A stretch of 64,000 bases of DNA from assembly GCF_008801405.1 (NCBI RefSeq), contig NZ_VZPV01000001.1:1922001-1986000 (forward strand), written 5' to 3'. The notes beneath the pieces were generated by a model. The model did not search any database. It saw nothing but the letters and a program-made list of their open reading frames with translations, and was not told where the DNA came from. Below, one piece after another: positions 40,681-49,471 of this stretch; positions within the stretch are counted from its first letter, which is position 1; each line of letters starts with the position of its first letter. Source of the DNA: Ralstonia insidiosa (lineage in GTDB: Bacteria; Pseudomonadota; Gammaproteobacteria; Burkholderiales; Burkholderiaceae). The position numbers and the translations under genes are program-made.

Positions 40681-40708
40681 ACGGGGCTCTCACCGAGCCC
40701 CGTTTTTT
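40681..40708 (+). terminator. Terminator between rplT and pheS
   Basis: ACGGGGCTC and GAGCCCCGT pair perfectly over nine bases and are followed by a T run. It may end the ribosomal-protein transcript or serve as an attenuator for pheST. I see no Phe-rich leader peptide before it. Confidence 0.9.
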
Positions 40709-40753
40709 ATTCTGCAGTTCCGAATCACCCGAATTCTTTTCGCTCGCCTTCCC

Positions 40754-41788
40754 ATGTCACTGGATCTGGACCAAGTCGTCGTCGATGCCCAAAACGCGTT
40801 TGCCTCTGTGGAGGACAACGCCTCGCTGGAAAACGAGAAAGCACGCTTTCTCGGCAAGTCCGGCGTACTGACCGACTTGCTCAAGGGCCTCGGTAAGCTC
40901 GATCCGGAGACGCGCAAGACGGAAGGCGCGCGTATCAACCAGGCCAAGAGCCGCGTTGAAGAAGCCCTGACCGCCCGCCGTCAGGCACTGGCCGATGCGC
41001 TCATGAACGCGCGCCTGGCCGCCGAAGCGATCGACGTGACGCTGCCCGGCCGCGACGTGGCCGAAGGCAGCCTGCACCCGGTGATGAACACCTGGGAGCG
41101 CGTCGCCAAGATCTTCGGCTCGATTGGTTTCGATGTGGCCGACGGCCCCGAAATCGAGTCCGACTGGATGAACTTCACGGCGCTGAACAATCCGGACAAC
41201 CATCCGGCGCGTTCGATGCAGGACACCTTCTACATCGACGGCCGCGATAGCGAAGATAAGCTCTTGCTGCTGCGCACGCACACCAGCCCGATGCAGGTGC
41301 GCTACGCCCGCATGCACGTCGAGAAGTACAAGCACCTCGACCGCATTCCCCCGATCAAGGTCATCGCCCCCGGCCGCACGTACCGCGTCGATAGCGATGC
41401 AACACACTCGCCGATGTTCCACCAGGTCGAAGGCCTCTGGATTGCCGACAACATCAGCTTTGCCGACCTGAAGGGCGTGTACACCGATTTCCTGCGCAAC
41501 TTCTTCGAGCGCGACGACATCCAGGTGCGCTTCCGCCCGTCGTATTTCCCGTTCACCGAGCCGTCGGCCGAGATCGACATGGCGTTCGGCAACGGCAAAT
41601 GGCTGGAGATTTCCGGTTCTGGCCAGGTGCACCCGACCGTGGTGCGCAACATGGGTCTGGACCCGGAGCGCTACATCGGCTTTGCGTTCGGCTCCGGCCT
41701 GGAGCGCCTGACGATGCTGCGCTATGGCATCAACGATCTGCGCCTGTTCTTCGAGGGCGATGTGCGTTTCCTGCGCCAGTTTGCGTAA
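40754..41788 (+). CDS. pheS: Phenylalanyl-tRNA synthetase, alpha subunit
   Basis: A 344-residue alpha subunit. An N-terminal coiled coil (about 1-90) precedes the class II catalytic core, with His-Thr-Ser-Pro-Met-Gln near residue 176 and Gly-Ser-Gly-Leu-Glu-Arg near the C-terminus. It works as an alpha2-beta2 tetramer with PheT, encoded 61 bases downstream. Confidence 0.97.
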   Translation: MSLDLDQVVVDAQNAFASVEDNASLENEKARFLGKSGVLTDLLKGLGKLDPETRKTEGARINQAKSRVEEALTARRQALADALMNARLAAEAIDVTLPGRDVAEGSLHPVMNTWERVAKIFGSIGFDVADGPEIESDWMNFTALNNPDNHPARSMQDTFYIDGRDSEDKLLLLRTHTSPMQVRYARMHVEKYKHLDRIPPIKVIAPGRTYRVDSDATHSPMFHQVEGLWIADNISFADLKGVYTDFLRNFFERDDIQVRFRPSYFPFTEPSAEIDMAFGNGKWLEISGSGQVHPTVVRNMGLDPERYIGFAFGSGLERLTMLRYGINDLRLFFEGDVRFLRQFA

Positions 41789-41849
41789 GCGCTGCGCTCG
41801 CACTAACCACCCGTCGCCCCGTTAATCGAATTCTCTTTTCTGTCGCGCC

Positions 41850-44279
41850 ATGCAATTTCCGGAATCCTGGCTTCGCAGTTTCGTCAATCCGCCGATCACC
41901 ACGGATGAGCTCTCCCATCGCCTGACGATGGCCGGCCTCGAGGTGGAAGAGGTCGACCCCGTCGCACCGCCGTTCACGAATATCGTCGTCGGCCACGTGG
42001 TCGAGGTGAACAAGCACCCGGACGCTGATCGCCTGAACGTCTGCAAGGTGGACGCGGGTACGGGCGAGTTGCTGCAGATCGTCTGCGGCGCGCCGAACGT
42101 GTCGGTCGGCATCAAGGTGCCGTGCGCGATGGTGGGCGCCGAGTTGCCGCCGGGCGAAGACGGCAAGCCGTTCAAGATCAAGATCGGCAAGCTGCGCGGC
42201 GTGGAGAGCTACGGCATGCTGTGCTCGGCGCGCGAGCTGAAGCTGTCGGAGGACCATGGCGGCCTGCTGATCCTGCCGGAAGACACGCCGGTGGGTGAGG
42301 ACATCCGCAAGGTGCTGGATCTGGACGACCAGATCTTCGTGATCAAGCTCACGCCCAACAAGGCGGATTGCCTGTCGATCCACGGTGTGGCACGCGAAGT
42401 GTCTGCGCTGACGGGCGCACCGATCACCGTGCCGTTGATGGCCCCCGTGGCCGTGACGCTGGCCGACAAGCTGCCGGTCAAGGTGGAAGCGCCGGATCTG
42501 TGTGGTCGCTTCTCGGGCCGCATCATTCGCGGCGTGAACGCGCACGCGAAGACGCCGGCGTGGATGGTCTCGCGTATCGAGCGCGCTGGCATGCGCAGCG
42601 TGTCGGCGCTGGTTGATATCTCCAACTACGTGATGCTGGAGCTGGGCCGTCCGTCGCACGTGTTCGATCTGGACAAGATCCACGGCGGCCTGACGGTGCG
42701 TTGGGGCAAGGCCGGCGAAGAGCTGAAGCTGCTCAATGGCGACACCATCACTGTCGATGAGAAGGTCGGCGTGATCTCGGACGAGCAGGCCATCGAAAGC
42801 CTGGCCGGCATCATGGGTGGCGACAAGACTGCCGTCACGCTCGACACGCAGAACATCTACGTCGAAGCTGCATTCTGGTGGCCGGAAGCCATCCAGGGCC
42901 GCGGGCGCCGCTACAACTTCTCGACCGACGCTGGCCATCGCTTCGAGCGCGGCGTCGATTATGCGACCACCGTTGAACACATCGAGCGCATCAGCGCGCT
43001 GATCCTCGATATCTGCGGTGGCAAGGCTGGCCCGATCGATGACCAGATCGTCAACCTGCCCAAGCGCGAACCGGTGCGCATGCGTGTCGCGCGTGCGGCG
43101 CGTGTGCTCGGCATTGAGCTGTCGCACGAAGTCGTGGCCGATGTGTTCAAGCGCCTCGGTCTCACGTTCAGTGTGGACGGCGATGTGTTCATCGTTGAGC
43201 CGCCGTCGTACCGTTTCGACCTCGAAATCGAGGAAGACCTGATCGAAGAGGTCGCCCGTATCTACGGTTTCGAGCAGATTCCGGCCAAGCCGCCGGTCGC
43301 CGAAAACGCGATGCGCCCGACCAACGAAGCACGCCGCACCATGCACGACGTGCGTCACGCCGTGGCCGCACGCGACTATCACGAAGTCGTCAACTTCGCC
43401 TTCGTCGAAACCGAATGGGAAGCCGACTTTGCCGGCAACACCAACCCGATTCCGTTACTGAACCCGATTGCCAGCCAGTACTCGGTGATGCGCAGCACGC
43501 TCATCGGCGGCCTGCTCGACAAGGTGCGCTACAACCTGAATCGCAAGGCTTCGCGCGTGCGCATGTTCGAAGTGGGCCGCGTGTTCCACCGCGATGCGAG
43601 CGTCGCGGATGGTGGTCTGTCGATTGCGGGTTACGCGCAGCCGATGATGGTCGGCGGCATCGCCTATGGCCCGTCCAAGGAAGAGCAGTGGGGTGTGCAG
43701 ACGCGCCCGGTTGATTTCTTCGATGTGAAGGGCGATGTGGAGTCGCTGCTGTGGCCGCTGCAGGCGCGTTTCGAGCGCGCAGAGCATCCCGCGCTGCATC
43801 CGGGCCGCTCCGCCCGTGTGGTGCTGAACGGTCGTGCCATCGGCTGGATCGGTGAGCTGCATCCGCGTTGGCTGCAGAAGTACGACCTGCCGACCGCACC
43901 AGTCGTGTGGGAGCTGGAGCTCGATGCGATCACCGCCATCGGCCTGCCAACGTATCGTGAAGTGCCGCGCGTGCCGGCCGTGACGCGCGACATTGCGTTG
44001 GTCGTACGCCAAGACGTGGCGGTGCAAGACCTCGTGGATACGTTCGAGAAAACGGCTGTCGGCACGCCGTGGCAACGCTATCTGCAGGGTGTTGTGCTGT
44101 TCGATGAGTTCCGTCCGAAGGCCGCTACGGCGGCGATTGGGGCGCAGGAGAAAAGCCTTGCCTTCAGAATTACGTTGCAAGATACTGACAGCACCCTCCA
44201 GGACGACATTGTCGAGGCCGCCACACAGCAACTGATTCGAGCGGCCAGCGATGCATTCGGCGCGCGCCTGCGTGCCTGA
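41850..44279 (+). CDS. pheT: Phenylalanyl-tRNA synthetase, beta subunit
   Basis: An 809-residue beta subunit with normal domains. These are an N-terminal tRNA-binding EMAP-like domain (about 40-150), the B3/B4 editing region, B5 (about 400-475) and a C-terminal ferredoxin-like anticodon-binding domain. It ends with the frame running into the short gap before ihfA. Confidence 0.97.
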   Translation: MQFPESWLRSFVNPPITTDELSHRLTMAGLEVEEVDPVAPPFTNIVVGHVVEVNKHPDADRLNVCKVDAGTGELLQIVCGAPNVSVGIKVPCAMVGAELPPGEDGKPFKIKIGKLRGVESYGMLCSARELKLSEDHGGLLILPEDTPVGEDIRKVLDLDDQIFVIKLTPNKADCLSIHGVAREVSALTGAPITVPLMAPVAVTLADKLPVKVEAPDLCGRFSGRIIRGVNAHAKTPAWMVSRIERAGMRSVSALVDISNYVMLELGRPSHVFDLDKIHGGLTVRWGKAGEELKLLNGDTITVDEKVGVISDEQAIESLAGIMGGDKTAVTLDTQNIYVEAAFWWPEAIQGRGRRYNFSTDAGHRFERGVDYATTVEHIERISALILDICGGKAGPIDDQIVNLPKREPVRMRVARAARVLGIELSHEVVADVFKRLGLTFSVDGDVFIVEPPSYRFDLEIEEDLIEEVARIYGFEQIPAKPPVAENAMRPTNEARRTMHDVRHAVAARDYHEVVNFAFVETEWEADFAGNTNPIPLLNPIASQYSVMRSTLIGGLLDKVRYNLNRKASRVRMFEVGRVFHRDASVADGGLSIAGYAQPMMVGGIAYGPSKEEQWGVQTRPVDFFDVKGDVESLLWPLQARFERAEHPALHPGRSARVVLNGRAIGWIGELHPRWLQKYDLPTAPVVWELELDAITAIGLPTYREVPRVPAVTRDIALVVRQDVAVQDLVDTFEKTAVGTPWQRYLQGVVLFDEFRPKAATAAIGAQEKSLAFRITLQDTDSTLQDDIVEAATQQLIRAASDAFGARLRA

Positions 44280-44359
44280 CGTCTCAGACGTCCGCACTGC
44301 GCTAGAGACAGCTCGAACGAACCTCCGCATTCGGATCGATCAACGCCCAAGCGAATCCT

Positions 44360-44776
44360 ATGAACGATCAACACGCGCCCGCACTGGTGGCATCTTTGGA
44401 CGACTCGCTCGGTTCTTCTTCGGCAGCACAGGCTGACGCGCGTGACGCGCGCGGCCAAGATGTGCCGACGCTCACCAAGGCTGAGCTTGCCGAGATGTTG
44501 TTCGAGCAGGTCGGCCTGAACAAGCGTGAATCGAAGGATATGGTCGAGGCGTTTTTCGACGTGATTCGCGAGGCGCTCGAGCAAGGTGACAGCGTCAAGC
44601 TGTCCGGCTTCGGCAACTTCCAGTTGCGCGACAAGCCGCAGCGCCCGGGGCGCAATCCAAAGACCGGAGAGATCATCCCCATCACGGCGCGCCGTGTCGT
44701 GACGTTCCACGCCAGCCAGAAGCTCAAGGCGCTCGTTGAAGAGCGCGTCGAGCCGATGTCTGCGGACGTTGCGTAA
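44360..44776 (+). CDS. ihfA: Integration host factor, alpha subunit
   Basis: A 138-residue IHF-alpha. The core (Leu-Thr-Lys-Ala-Glu-Leu-Ala-Glu...) begins only at about residue 38, after an N-terminal Ser/Ala/Asp-rich extension not present in the enterobacterial protein. The DNA-bending arm (Arg-Pro-Gly-Arg-Asn-Pro-Lys-Thr-Gly-Glu) is intact. The extension could be an annotation effect, but the frame has no better-supported internal ATG. Position after pheT is conserved widely. Confidence 0.93.
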   Translation: MNDQHAPALVASLDDSLGSSSAAQADARDARGQDVPTLTKAELAEMLFEQVGLNKRESKDMVEAFFDVIREALEQGDSVKLSGFGNFQLRDKPQRPGRNPKTGEIIPITARRVVTFHASQKLKALVEERVEPMSADVA

Positions 44777-44839
44777 TTCAGCCGTGTGATTCTGTAGTTC
44801 CAGCCGTTTCGACAATCCGGATCTTTTCGCCTGCCCTTC

Positions 44840-45271
44840 ATGGCTGCCGATAAACACACGGAGCGGGTCAACCTGCCGCCGATTCCTGCCAAGCGCTACT
44901 TCACCATTGGTGAGGTGAGCGATCTGTGCGCCGTCAAGCCGCACGTGCTGCGCTATTGGGAGCAGGAGTTCACGCAACTCAAGCCCGTCAAGCGGCGCGG
45001 CAATCGTCGCTACTACCAGCATCATGAAGTGCTGCTGATTCGGCGCATTCGCGAGCTGCTGTACGAGCAGGGTTTCACGATCAACGGCGCGCGCAATCGG
45101 CTTGATGAGCTGCGACATGGTGTGAGCGTCGCGTCGGTAGAGGAAGTCGACGTGCCACACGTGCAGACCGTGGCGCCGGCGCCAGCTGTCGTAAGTGGCC
45201 CCGTCGATGTGCTGGGCTTGCGTCATGCGTTGCAATCGGTGCTGGAGATTCTGCGCAGCGATAAACGGTAA
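44840..45271 (+). CDS. MerR-family transcriptional regulator
   Basis: A 143-residue MerR-type regulator. Residues 17-85 hold the winged helix (Tyr-Phe-Thr-Ile-Gly-Glu-Val-Ser-Asp-Leu, Val-Leu-Arg-Tyr-Trp-Glu, Arg-Arg-Tyr-Tyr). The C-terminal effector part is short and lacks obvious metal-binding cysteines. This gene follows ihfA in many proteobacteria. Its target is unknown. Confidence 0.92.
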   Translation: MAADKHTERVNLPPIPAKRYFTIGEVSDLCAVKPHVLRYWEQEFTQLKPVKRRGNRRYYQHHEVLLIRRIRELLYEQGFTINGARNRLDELRHGVSVASVEEVDVPHVQTVAPAPAVVSGPVDVLGLRHALQSVLEILRSDKR

Positions 45272-45330
45272 GCGAGCGCGGTACCCACTAGTCATCTGCG
45301 TAGCGGCTCTGTTATACTTTCATGCTTGTT

Positions 45331-45407
<77 letters not shown>

Positions 45408-45416
45408 GAAATATCG

Positions 45417-45450
45417 AAGGACTTACGGTGATGAGCCGTAAGTCCTTTTT
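45417..45450 (+). terminator. Terminator after tRNA-Pro
   Basis: AAGGACTTACGG and CCGTAAGTCCTT pair perfectly over 12 bases around a seven-base loop, followed by T residues. Confidence 0.93.
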
Positions 45451-45495
45451 GCTTTCTACGGGGATATCACCCGCGCATGCGCGCGGGTTCAGGCC

Positions 45496-46179
45496 ATGAG
45501 CCAATTTCGGTATAGCGACGGTGAAGTCGACGCCGTCTATCGGGTGATCCGCGAGCGGCGAGACATGCGCCATTTCCGGCCCGACCCACTCGATGCGGCG
45601 CTGCTGACACGCCTGTTAGAGGCCGCACACCTTGGCCCCAGCGTCGGCTTCATGCAGCCCTGGCGCTTCATCCACGTCACAGATCGAGACCTGCGGACCA
45701 GTGTGCACGCACTGGTTGAAGCCGAGCGTCAGCAGACTGCCGCTGCACTGGGCGAGCGGCAGGATGATTTCATGCGGCTCAAGGTGGAGGGCATTCTGGA
45801 ATGCGGAGACGTCCTGGTGGCGGCGCTGATGGACGACCGCGAGCGGCATGTTTTTGGCCGCCGCACGCTGCCGGAGATGGATCTCGCTTCGGTTGCCTGC
45901 GCGATCCAAAATATGTGGCTCGCCGCCCGGGCTGAAGGGGTCGGTATGGGGTGGGTGTCCTTATTCGATCCGGAGCAGTTGGCCGAGCTGCTTCATCTGC
46001 CGCCGGGCGCCAAACCGGTCGCAGTGCTGTGCCTGGGCTATGTGGATCAGTTCTACGACCAGCCGATGCTGGAGCAGCAACGGTGGGCAGCGCGACAGCC
46101 ACTCCATGAACTGCTGTTCGAAAACGGCTGGGGTAATCCAAGCTCGCTTGCTGATCGTGCCCAGAACCGCTCCGACTAA
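45496..46179 (+). CDS. bluB: 5,6-dimethylbenzimidazole synthase
   Basis: A 227-residue nitroreductase-fold enzyme. It breaks down reduced FMN with oxygen to give dimethylbenzimidazole, the lower ligand of vitamin B12. Arg-Arg-Asp-Met-Arg-His-Phe near residue 21 and Gly-Pro-Ser-Val-Gly-Phe-Met-Gln-Pro-Trp-Arg-Phe near 47 are diagnostic. No other cobalamin gene or B12 riboswitch is seen nearby. It converges with an AraC regulator. Confidence 0.9.
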   Translation: MSQFRYSDGEVDAVYRVIRERRDMRHFRPDPLDAALLTRLLEAAHLGPSVGFMQPWRFIHVTDRDLRTSVHALVEAERQQTAAALGERQDDFMRLKVEGILECGDVLVAALMDDRERHVFGRRTLPEMDLASVACAIQNMWLAARAEGVGMGWVSLFDPEQLAELLHLPPGAKPVAVLCLGYVDQFYDQPMLEQQRWAARQPLHELLFENGWGNPSSLADRAQNRSD

Positions 46180-46189
46180 GGGATCTGGC

Positions 46190-47134
46190 TCAGGATGAGA
46201 TCGCTTCGCGCTCGGGCCCAGCGGTCGCCCGCCGATACCGCGCCGGCGTTATTCCCAACTGCTGCTTGAACGCCTTGCCGAACGCCGCTTCGGATTGATA
46301 GCCAACGTTCGTGCTGATCTCACCCACGCTCAGCCGCGTATGCATCAACGCATCGCAAGCCAGGGCCATGCGCACGCGCGTTAGGAAATCCCATACGGTC
46401 ATGCCGGCGCGTGCCTTGAAGTGGCGCGCATAGGTGGCGCGTGACATGGCTGCCAGGTCTGCCAGCGCATCAATGGTCCATGCCTGTTCGGGCGCGGTGA
46501 GCATGGCTTGCACGGACACGCTCAGACGTGTGTCCGATAGCAATGTGAGCGTCCCTGGGCCGGCGTTCTCGCGCTGGCCGTAGACGCGCAGCGCAAGCGT
46601 CAGCAGGGTCTGGCTCAACGATGTGACGATCGCCAGCGCACCGGGGGCGCGCGTTTCAGCCTCGCTGCGCATCATGCCAATGACGGCTTGCAGCGCTGGA
46701 AACGACGCACTATCACTCAAGGACACATGCAGCGGGTCGGGCAGCGTGCGCACCAGCAGCGTGGTCGAGCCACGCTCGTGCACGAAGCGGCCGCACAGCA
46801 GGTCGACTTCAGCGGCGCCACGGCCGGTTCGTTGCAGCGGGAGCATGCCGTCATGCGAGGCGCGCGGTCTGCGCACGGGCGCGTTGGCTGCGCTTGCCGG
46901 GTCATGGATGGTATGTGCGTGGCCGCGCGGAAACAGGATGAAATCACCTTCGCGCAGGGCGAGTGTGCGGCCGCTGGTTTCCACCAAACATGTGCCAGCC
47001 AGCACCAGGTGGAAGATCACCTGACCCTCCGGCTCAGGATCATGCGGGATCGAGAAGGGGCCTTGGAACAGGCAGCGCAAATCAAGACTGGCCTGCGGGC
47101 GGGTCAACTGAATGAATTGGCTGAGCGCATCCAT
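46190..47134 (-). CDS. AraC-family regulator with cupin sensor domain
   Basis: A 314-residue AraC regulator. The N-terminal cupin part (residues 10-190) has Arg-Glu-Gly-Asp-Phe-Ile-Leu-Phe-Pro-Arg-Gly-His-Ala-His. The C-terminal 100 residues hold the two helix-turn-helix motifs (Met-Ser-Arg-Ala-Thr-Tyr-Ala-Arg-His-Phe-Lys and Gly-Tyr-Gln-Ser-Glu-Ala-Ala-Phe-Gly-Lys-Ala-Phe). I use ATG 47134. It diverges from an AhpD-like gene, which it may control. Confidence 0.92.
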   Translation of the reverse strand: MDALSQFIQLTRPQASLDLRCLFQGPFSIPHDPEPEGQVIFHLVLAGTCLVETSGRTLALREGDFILFPRGHAHTIHDPASAANAPVRRPRASHDGMLPLQRTGRGAAEVDLLCGRFVHERGSTTLLVRTLPDPLHVSLSDSASFPALQAVIGMMRSEAETRAPGALAIVTSLSQTLLTLALRVYGQRENAGPGTLTLLSDTRLSVSVQAMLTAPEQAWTIDALADLAAMSRATYARHFKARAGMTVWDFLTRVRMALACDALMHTRLSVGEISTNVGYQSEAAFGKAFKQQLGITPARYRRATAGPEREAISS

Positions 47135-47250
47135 TGAGACGATCTCGATAAAAATTGCTTGAATCGAGTATTCAACGGATCGAGCGCAAAGACAATACTC
47201 TTTCCAACGGCGCAGGCATCGGGCCAGCGCCACACCACCGGGAGCACATC

Positions 47251-47586
47251 ATGCTGAACTGGGTTGAGTATCGGAAGGAATTGCTGGGGCGCATTGGCGA
47301 GATCGGCAAGATCACGCCGGATACCGTCAAGGGCTATCAAACGCTGTCGGGCGCGAAGACCGGCAGCCTGGATGCCAAGACGCGTGAACTGATTGCCCTG
47401 GCCGTGGCGGTGACGACGCGCTGCGATGGCTGTATCACCGTGCACACTGCTGAAGCGCTCAAGCACGGCGCCACGCATGAAGAGATTGCCGATGCGCTGA
47501 GCGTGGCGATTTCGCTCAATGCCGGTGCAGCGCTGGTGTACTCGGCGCGCGTGATGGACGCGGTGCAAGCGTACGAGAAGGTCTGA
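47251..47586 (+). CDS. AhpD-like / carboxymuconolactone decarboxylase-family protein
   Basis: A 111-residue all-helical protein of the alkylhydroperoxidase D-like group. The redox motif Cys-Asp-Gly-Cys-Ile-Thr-Val-His (about residues 62-69) matches the CxxC...His of AhpD. GGGAG lies before the ATG at 47251. It is probably a thiol-based reductase and a target of the divergent AraC regulator. Both roles are inferred. Confidence 0.9.
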   Translation: MLNWVEYRKELLGRIGEIGKITPDTVKGYQTLSGAKTGSLDAKTRELIALAVAVTTRCDGCITVHTAEALKHGATHEEIADALSVAISLNAGAALVYSARVMDAVQAYEKV

Positions 47587-47604
47587 GAGACCCGAGCGCG
47601 CTGG

Positions 47605-48552
47605 CTAGCGCGTGATTCGCAACCGGCAGGTGGCCTGGCGTGTTTCGCCAGGGGCGAGCAGGTGCAGGCCTTCGCCGTGGTGGATGGCGTTGGGTAGGCC
47701 CATCCAGGGCTCAACGCAGTAGAAGTCGGACGTGGCGTTTTCCGTCCAGGAGGTGATGGCGTGCCAGAGTGCCGGCGCGCCATCCACCTCGATGTGGATA
47801 CGGCGGCCGAGTGGCGCATCTGCGTGCGGCGGAATGATGAGCGTGGCCGCGCCGGCGGCGTCAAGCAGGTGATAGCGATCCTGCAGTGCCGGGTCGTCGA
47901 GGTGGTAGGTGGTCTGTCCAGGTTCCTGCATATCGAGGCTGCCATCGGCCAATTGGCGTGAAAGCCGCGATGGCGGCATCGACAGCTCAGCCGCACTGCG
48001 CAGCGCATGCGGCAGCGCGAAATAGAAATGGTGGCCGGCGTAAAACGGCATCGGCGCCTGGATATCGCCTTTGTCGAGGTGCTTGACCGAGAACGTTGCC
48101 TCCAGCCCGTCAATCAGCAGTCGATACGTGATGCGAAATTCGAGTGCGAACGGATAGCCTTCGCGCGTTTGCGGGCCGTCACGCAGCAGCATGACGATGT
48201 GCGTGTCGCTCGCGTCTTCCACCTCAAACGGCAGGTCTCGTGCAAAGCCGTGTTGCGGCAGGGCATGTCGTTGCCCGCGTGCGTCGCGCCACTGGCCGAT
48301 CTCGCCGTCGACAAAGTGCCGGCCGATGAAGGGAAACAGCAGCGGGTTGCCGCCACGTACCTTGGCCGGATTGGACCAGTCCGCATGCTCTGGCCAGAAC
48401 AGGATCTCTTCACCGAGATGGCGCCAGCGCACGAGCCGGCCGCCAGCTTCCGGAGCAAGCAGCAGCATGGAGCCTTTCGCGCTCGGGCCGTCAACATCAC
48501 CAATGCGGACTAGCGTGCGGTCTTGGAAGCGGGCAGTGGGCAGGTCGAACAT
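47605..48552 (-). CDS. Aldose 1-epimerase (mutarotase)-family protein
   Basis: A 315-residue galactose-mutarotase-like beta-sandwich protein. Arg-Gly-Gly-Asn-Pro-Leu-Leu-Phe-Pro near residue 66, Pro-Gln-His-Gly-Phe-Ala-Arg near 97, His-His-Phe-Tyr-Phe near 175 and Cys-Val-Glu-Pro-Trp near 280 mark the active site. It may act on hexose-6-phosphates or free aldoses. Confidence 0.88.
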   Translation of the reverse strand: MFDLPTARFQDRTLVRIGDVDGPSAKGSMLLLAPEAGGRLVRWRHLGEEILFWPEHADWSNPAKVRGGNPLLFPFIGRHFVDGEIGQWRDARGQRHALPQHGFARDLPFEVEDASDTHIVMLLRDGPQTREGYPFALEFRITYRLLIDGLEATFSVKHLDKGDIQAPMPFYAGHHFYFALPHALRSAAELSMPPSRLSRQLADGSLDMQEPGQTTYHLDDPALQDRYHLLDAAGAATLIIPPHADAPLGRRIHIEVDGAPALWHAITSWTENATSDFYCVEPWMGLPNAIHHGEGLHLLAPGETRQATCRLRITR

Positions 48553-48629
48553 GCGTGGTCGGGTAGGGTGACTTGTTGGTGTGGGGTTCGCGTACTAGAT
48601 TGTCAATGCGTTTTGCCCGGAGGGAAACC

Positions 48630-48812
48630 ATGTCCGCCAGCCGTTACGCCAATCCGTCAGTCAATTGGGCGGGCCGCGCGCGCAGCCTGATGCATCCCGC
48701 ACACACTGTTCCGCCCCCTGACGAGCCATCGCCGCCGGGTATTCCTCCTGATTTGCCGTCGCCCGATGAAACCCCGCCGCCGGTCGAGCCACCGGAGGTG
48801 TTGTGGCTGTGA
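48630..48812 (+). CDS. Small proline-rich protein
   Basis: A 60-residue protein. The first 25 residues are mixed; the rest is Pro/Glu/Asp-rich (Pro-Pro-Pro-Asp-Glu-Pro-Ser-Pro-Pro-Gly-Ile-Pro-Pro). GGAGGG lies five bases before the ATG. It shares its repeat style with the small protein at 16074-16274. Function is unknown. Confidence 0.6.
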   Translation: MSASRYANPSVNWAGRARSLMHPAHTVPPPDEPSPPGIPPDLPSPDETPPPVEPPEVLWL

Positions 48813-48915
48813 TGTGTTGTTACCAATCGTCACAGCTTTACGCAAAGCGGTTCGTAAGATAGCGTCAGTCCTCGCGCGACTTGCGCATCTCTACAACGAC
48901 AATACGAGCCTAATC

Positions 48916-49287
48916 ATGTCGATTCTTCCGCGTCTGACCCTGTGTGCTGTGCTGGCGGCTTCCATGGCCGGCTGTGTGGTGGCCCCGCCGCAGCAAACTC
49001 GCACGGTGGTGGTGCACGAACCCGCGCCGGCTCCGGCACCGGTTGATCCGCGCGCCCGCTTTGACCAAGTGCAGGGCCGCATCGCCGAGGAATTCCATCG
49101 CGTCGACGTGCGCCAGTCGCAGGGCTATATCGATCCGTACCGCGGCGACGGCCTGCGTGATCGCCTGCGCCGCATCCGCCAGGAAACCAACGACATGGCC
49201 AGCCAGCACAATGGCGGCCTGTCCGGCGACGAGCAGCGTGCGCTGAACGACGAGCTGGGTGCCGTGGCACGCGACATCAACCGTTAA
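48916..49287 (+). CDS. Lipoprotein (hypothetical)
   Basis: A 123-residue protein with a lipoprotein signal: hydrophobic stretch then Ala-Ser-Met-Ala-Gly-Cys at residues 15-20. A Pro/Ala linker (about 33-42) and a charged helical domain rich in Arg/Gln/Asp follow. It is probably anchored in the outer membrane facing the periplasm. Function is unknown. Confidence 0.85.
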   Translation: MSILPRLTLCAVLAASMAGCVVAPPQQTRTVVVHEPAPAPAPVDPRARFDQVQGRIAEEFHRVDVRQSQGYIDPYRGDGLRDRLRRIRQETNDMASQHNGGLSGDEQRALNDELGAVARDINR

Positions 49288-49471
49288 GCCGCGCTTCCCG
49301 CCCCATCATTCGCCGATGCTGCGCTGCGGTATCGGCGAAATGCATTGTTGCGCCGCCGAGCGTGCGCATTCGGTGCGCACCCGGCGGAAGCTGGTACGCT
49401 TGCGTTCCTCCTGAACGTGCAAGCCCGCATCTGACGCGGCTTGTTGTAGCCCGTCCTGACGGCCTCCTGCC

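Noticed and set aside
40662..40753. Phe-rich frame between rplT and pheS that could be a pheST leader peptide
   Set aside because: Its Phe codons lie after the terminator rather than before it, and the frame runs on into pheS in another frame. It does not have the layout of an attenuator leader.
41730..43382. Long open frame antisense to pheT
   Set aside because: It is a typical shadow frame of a high-GC gene; the product has a skewed Arg/His/Asp composition and no family.
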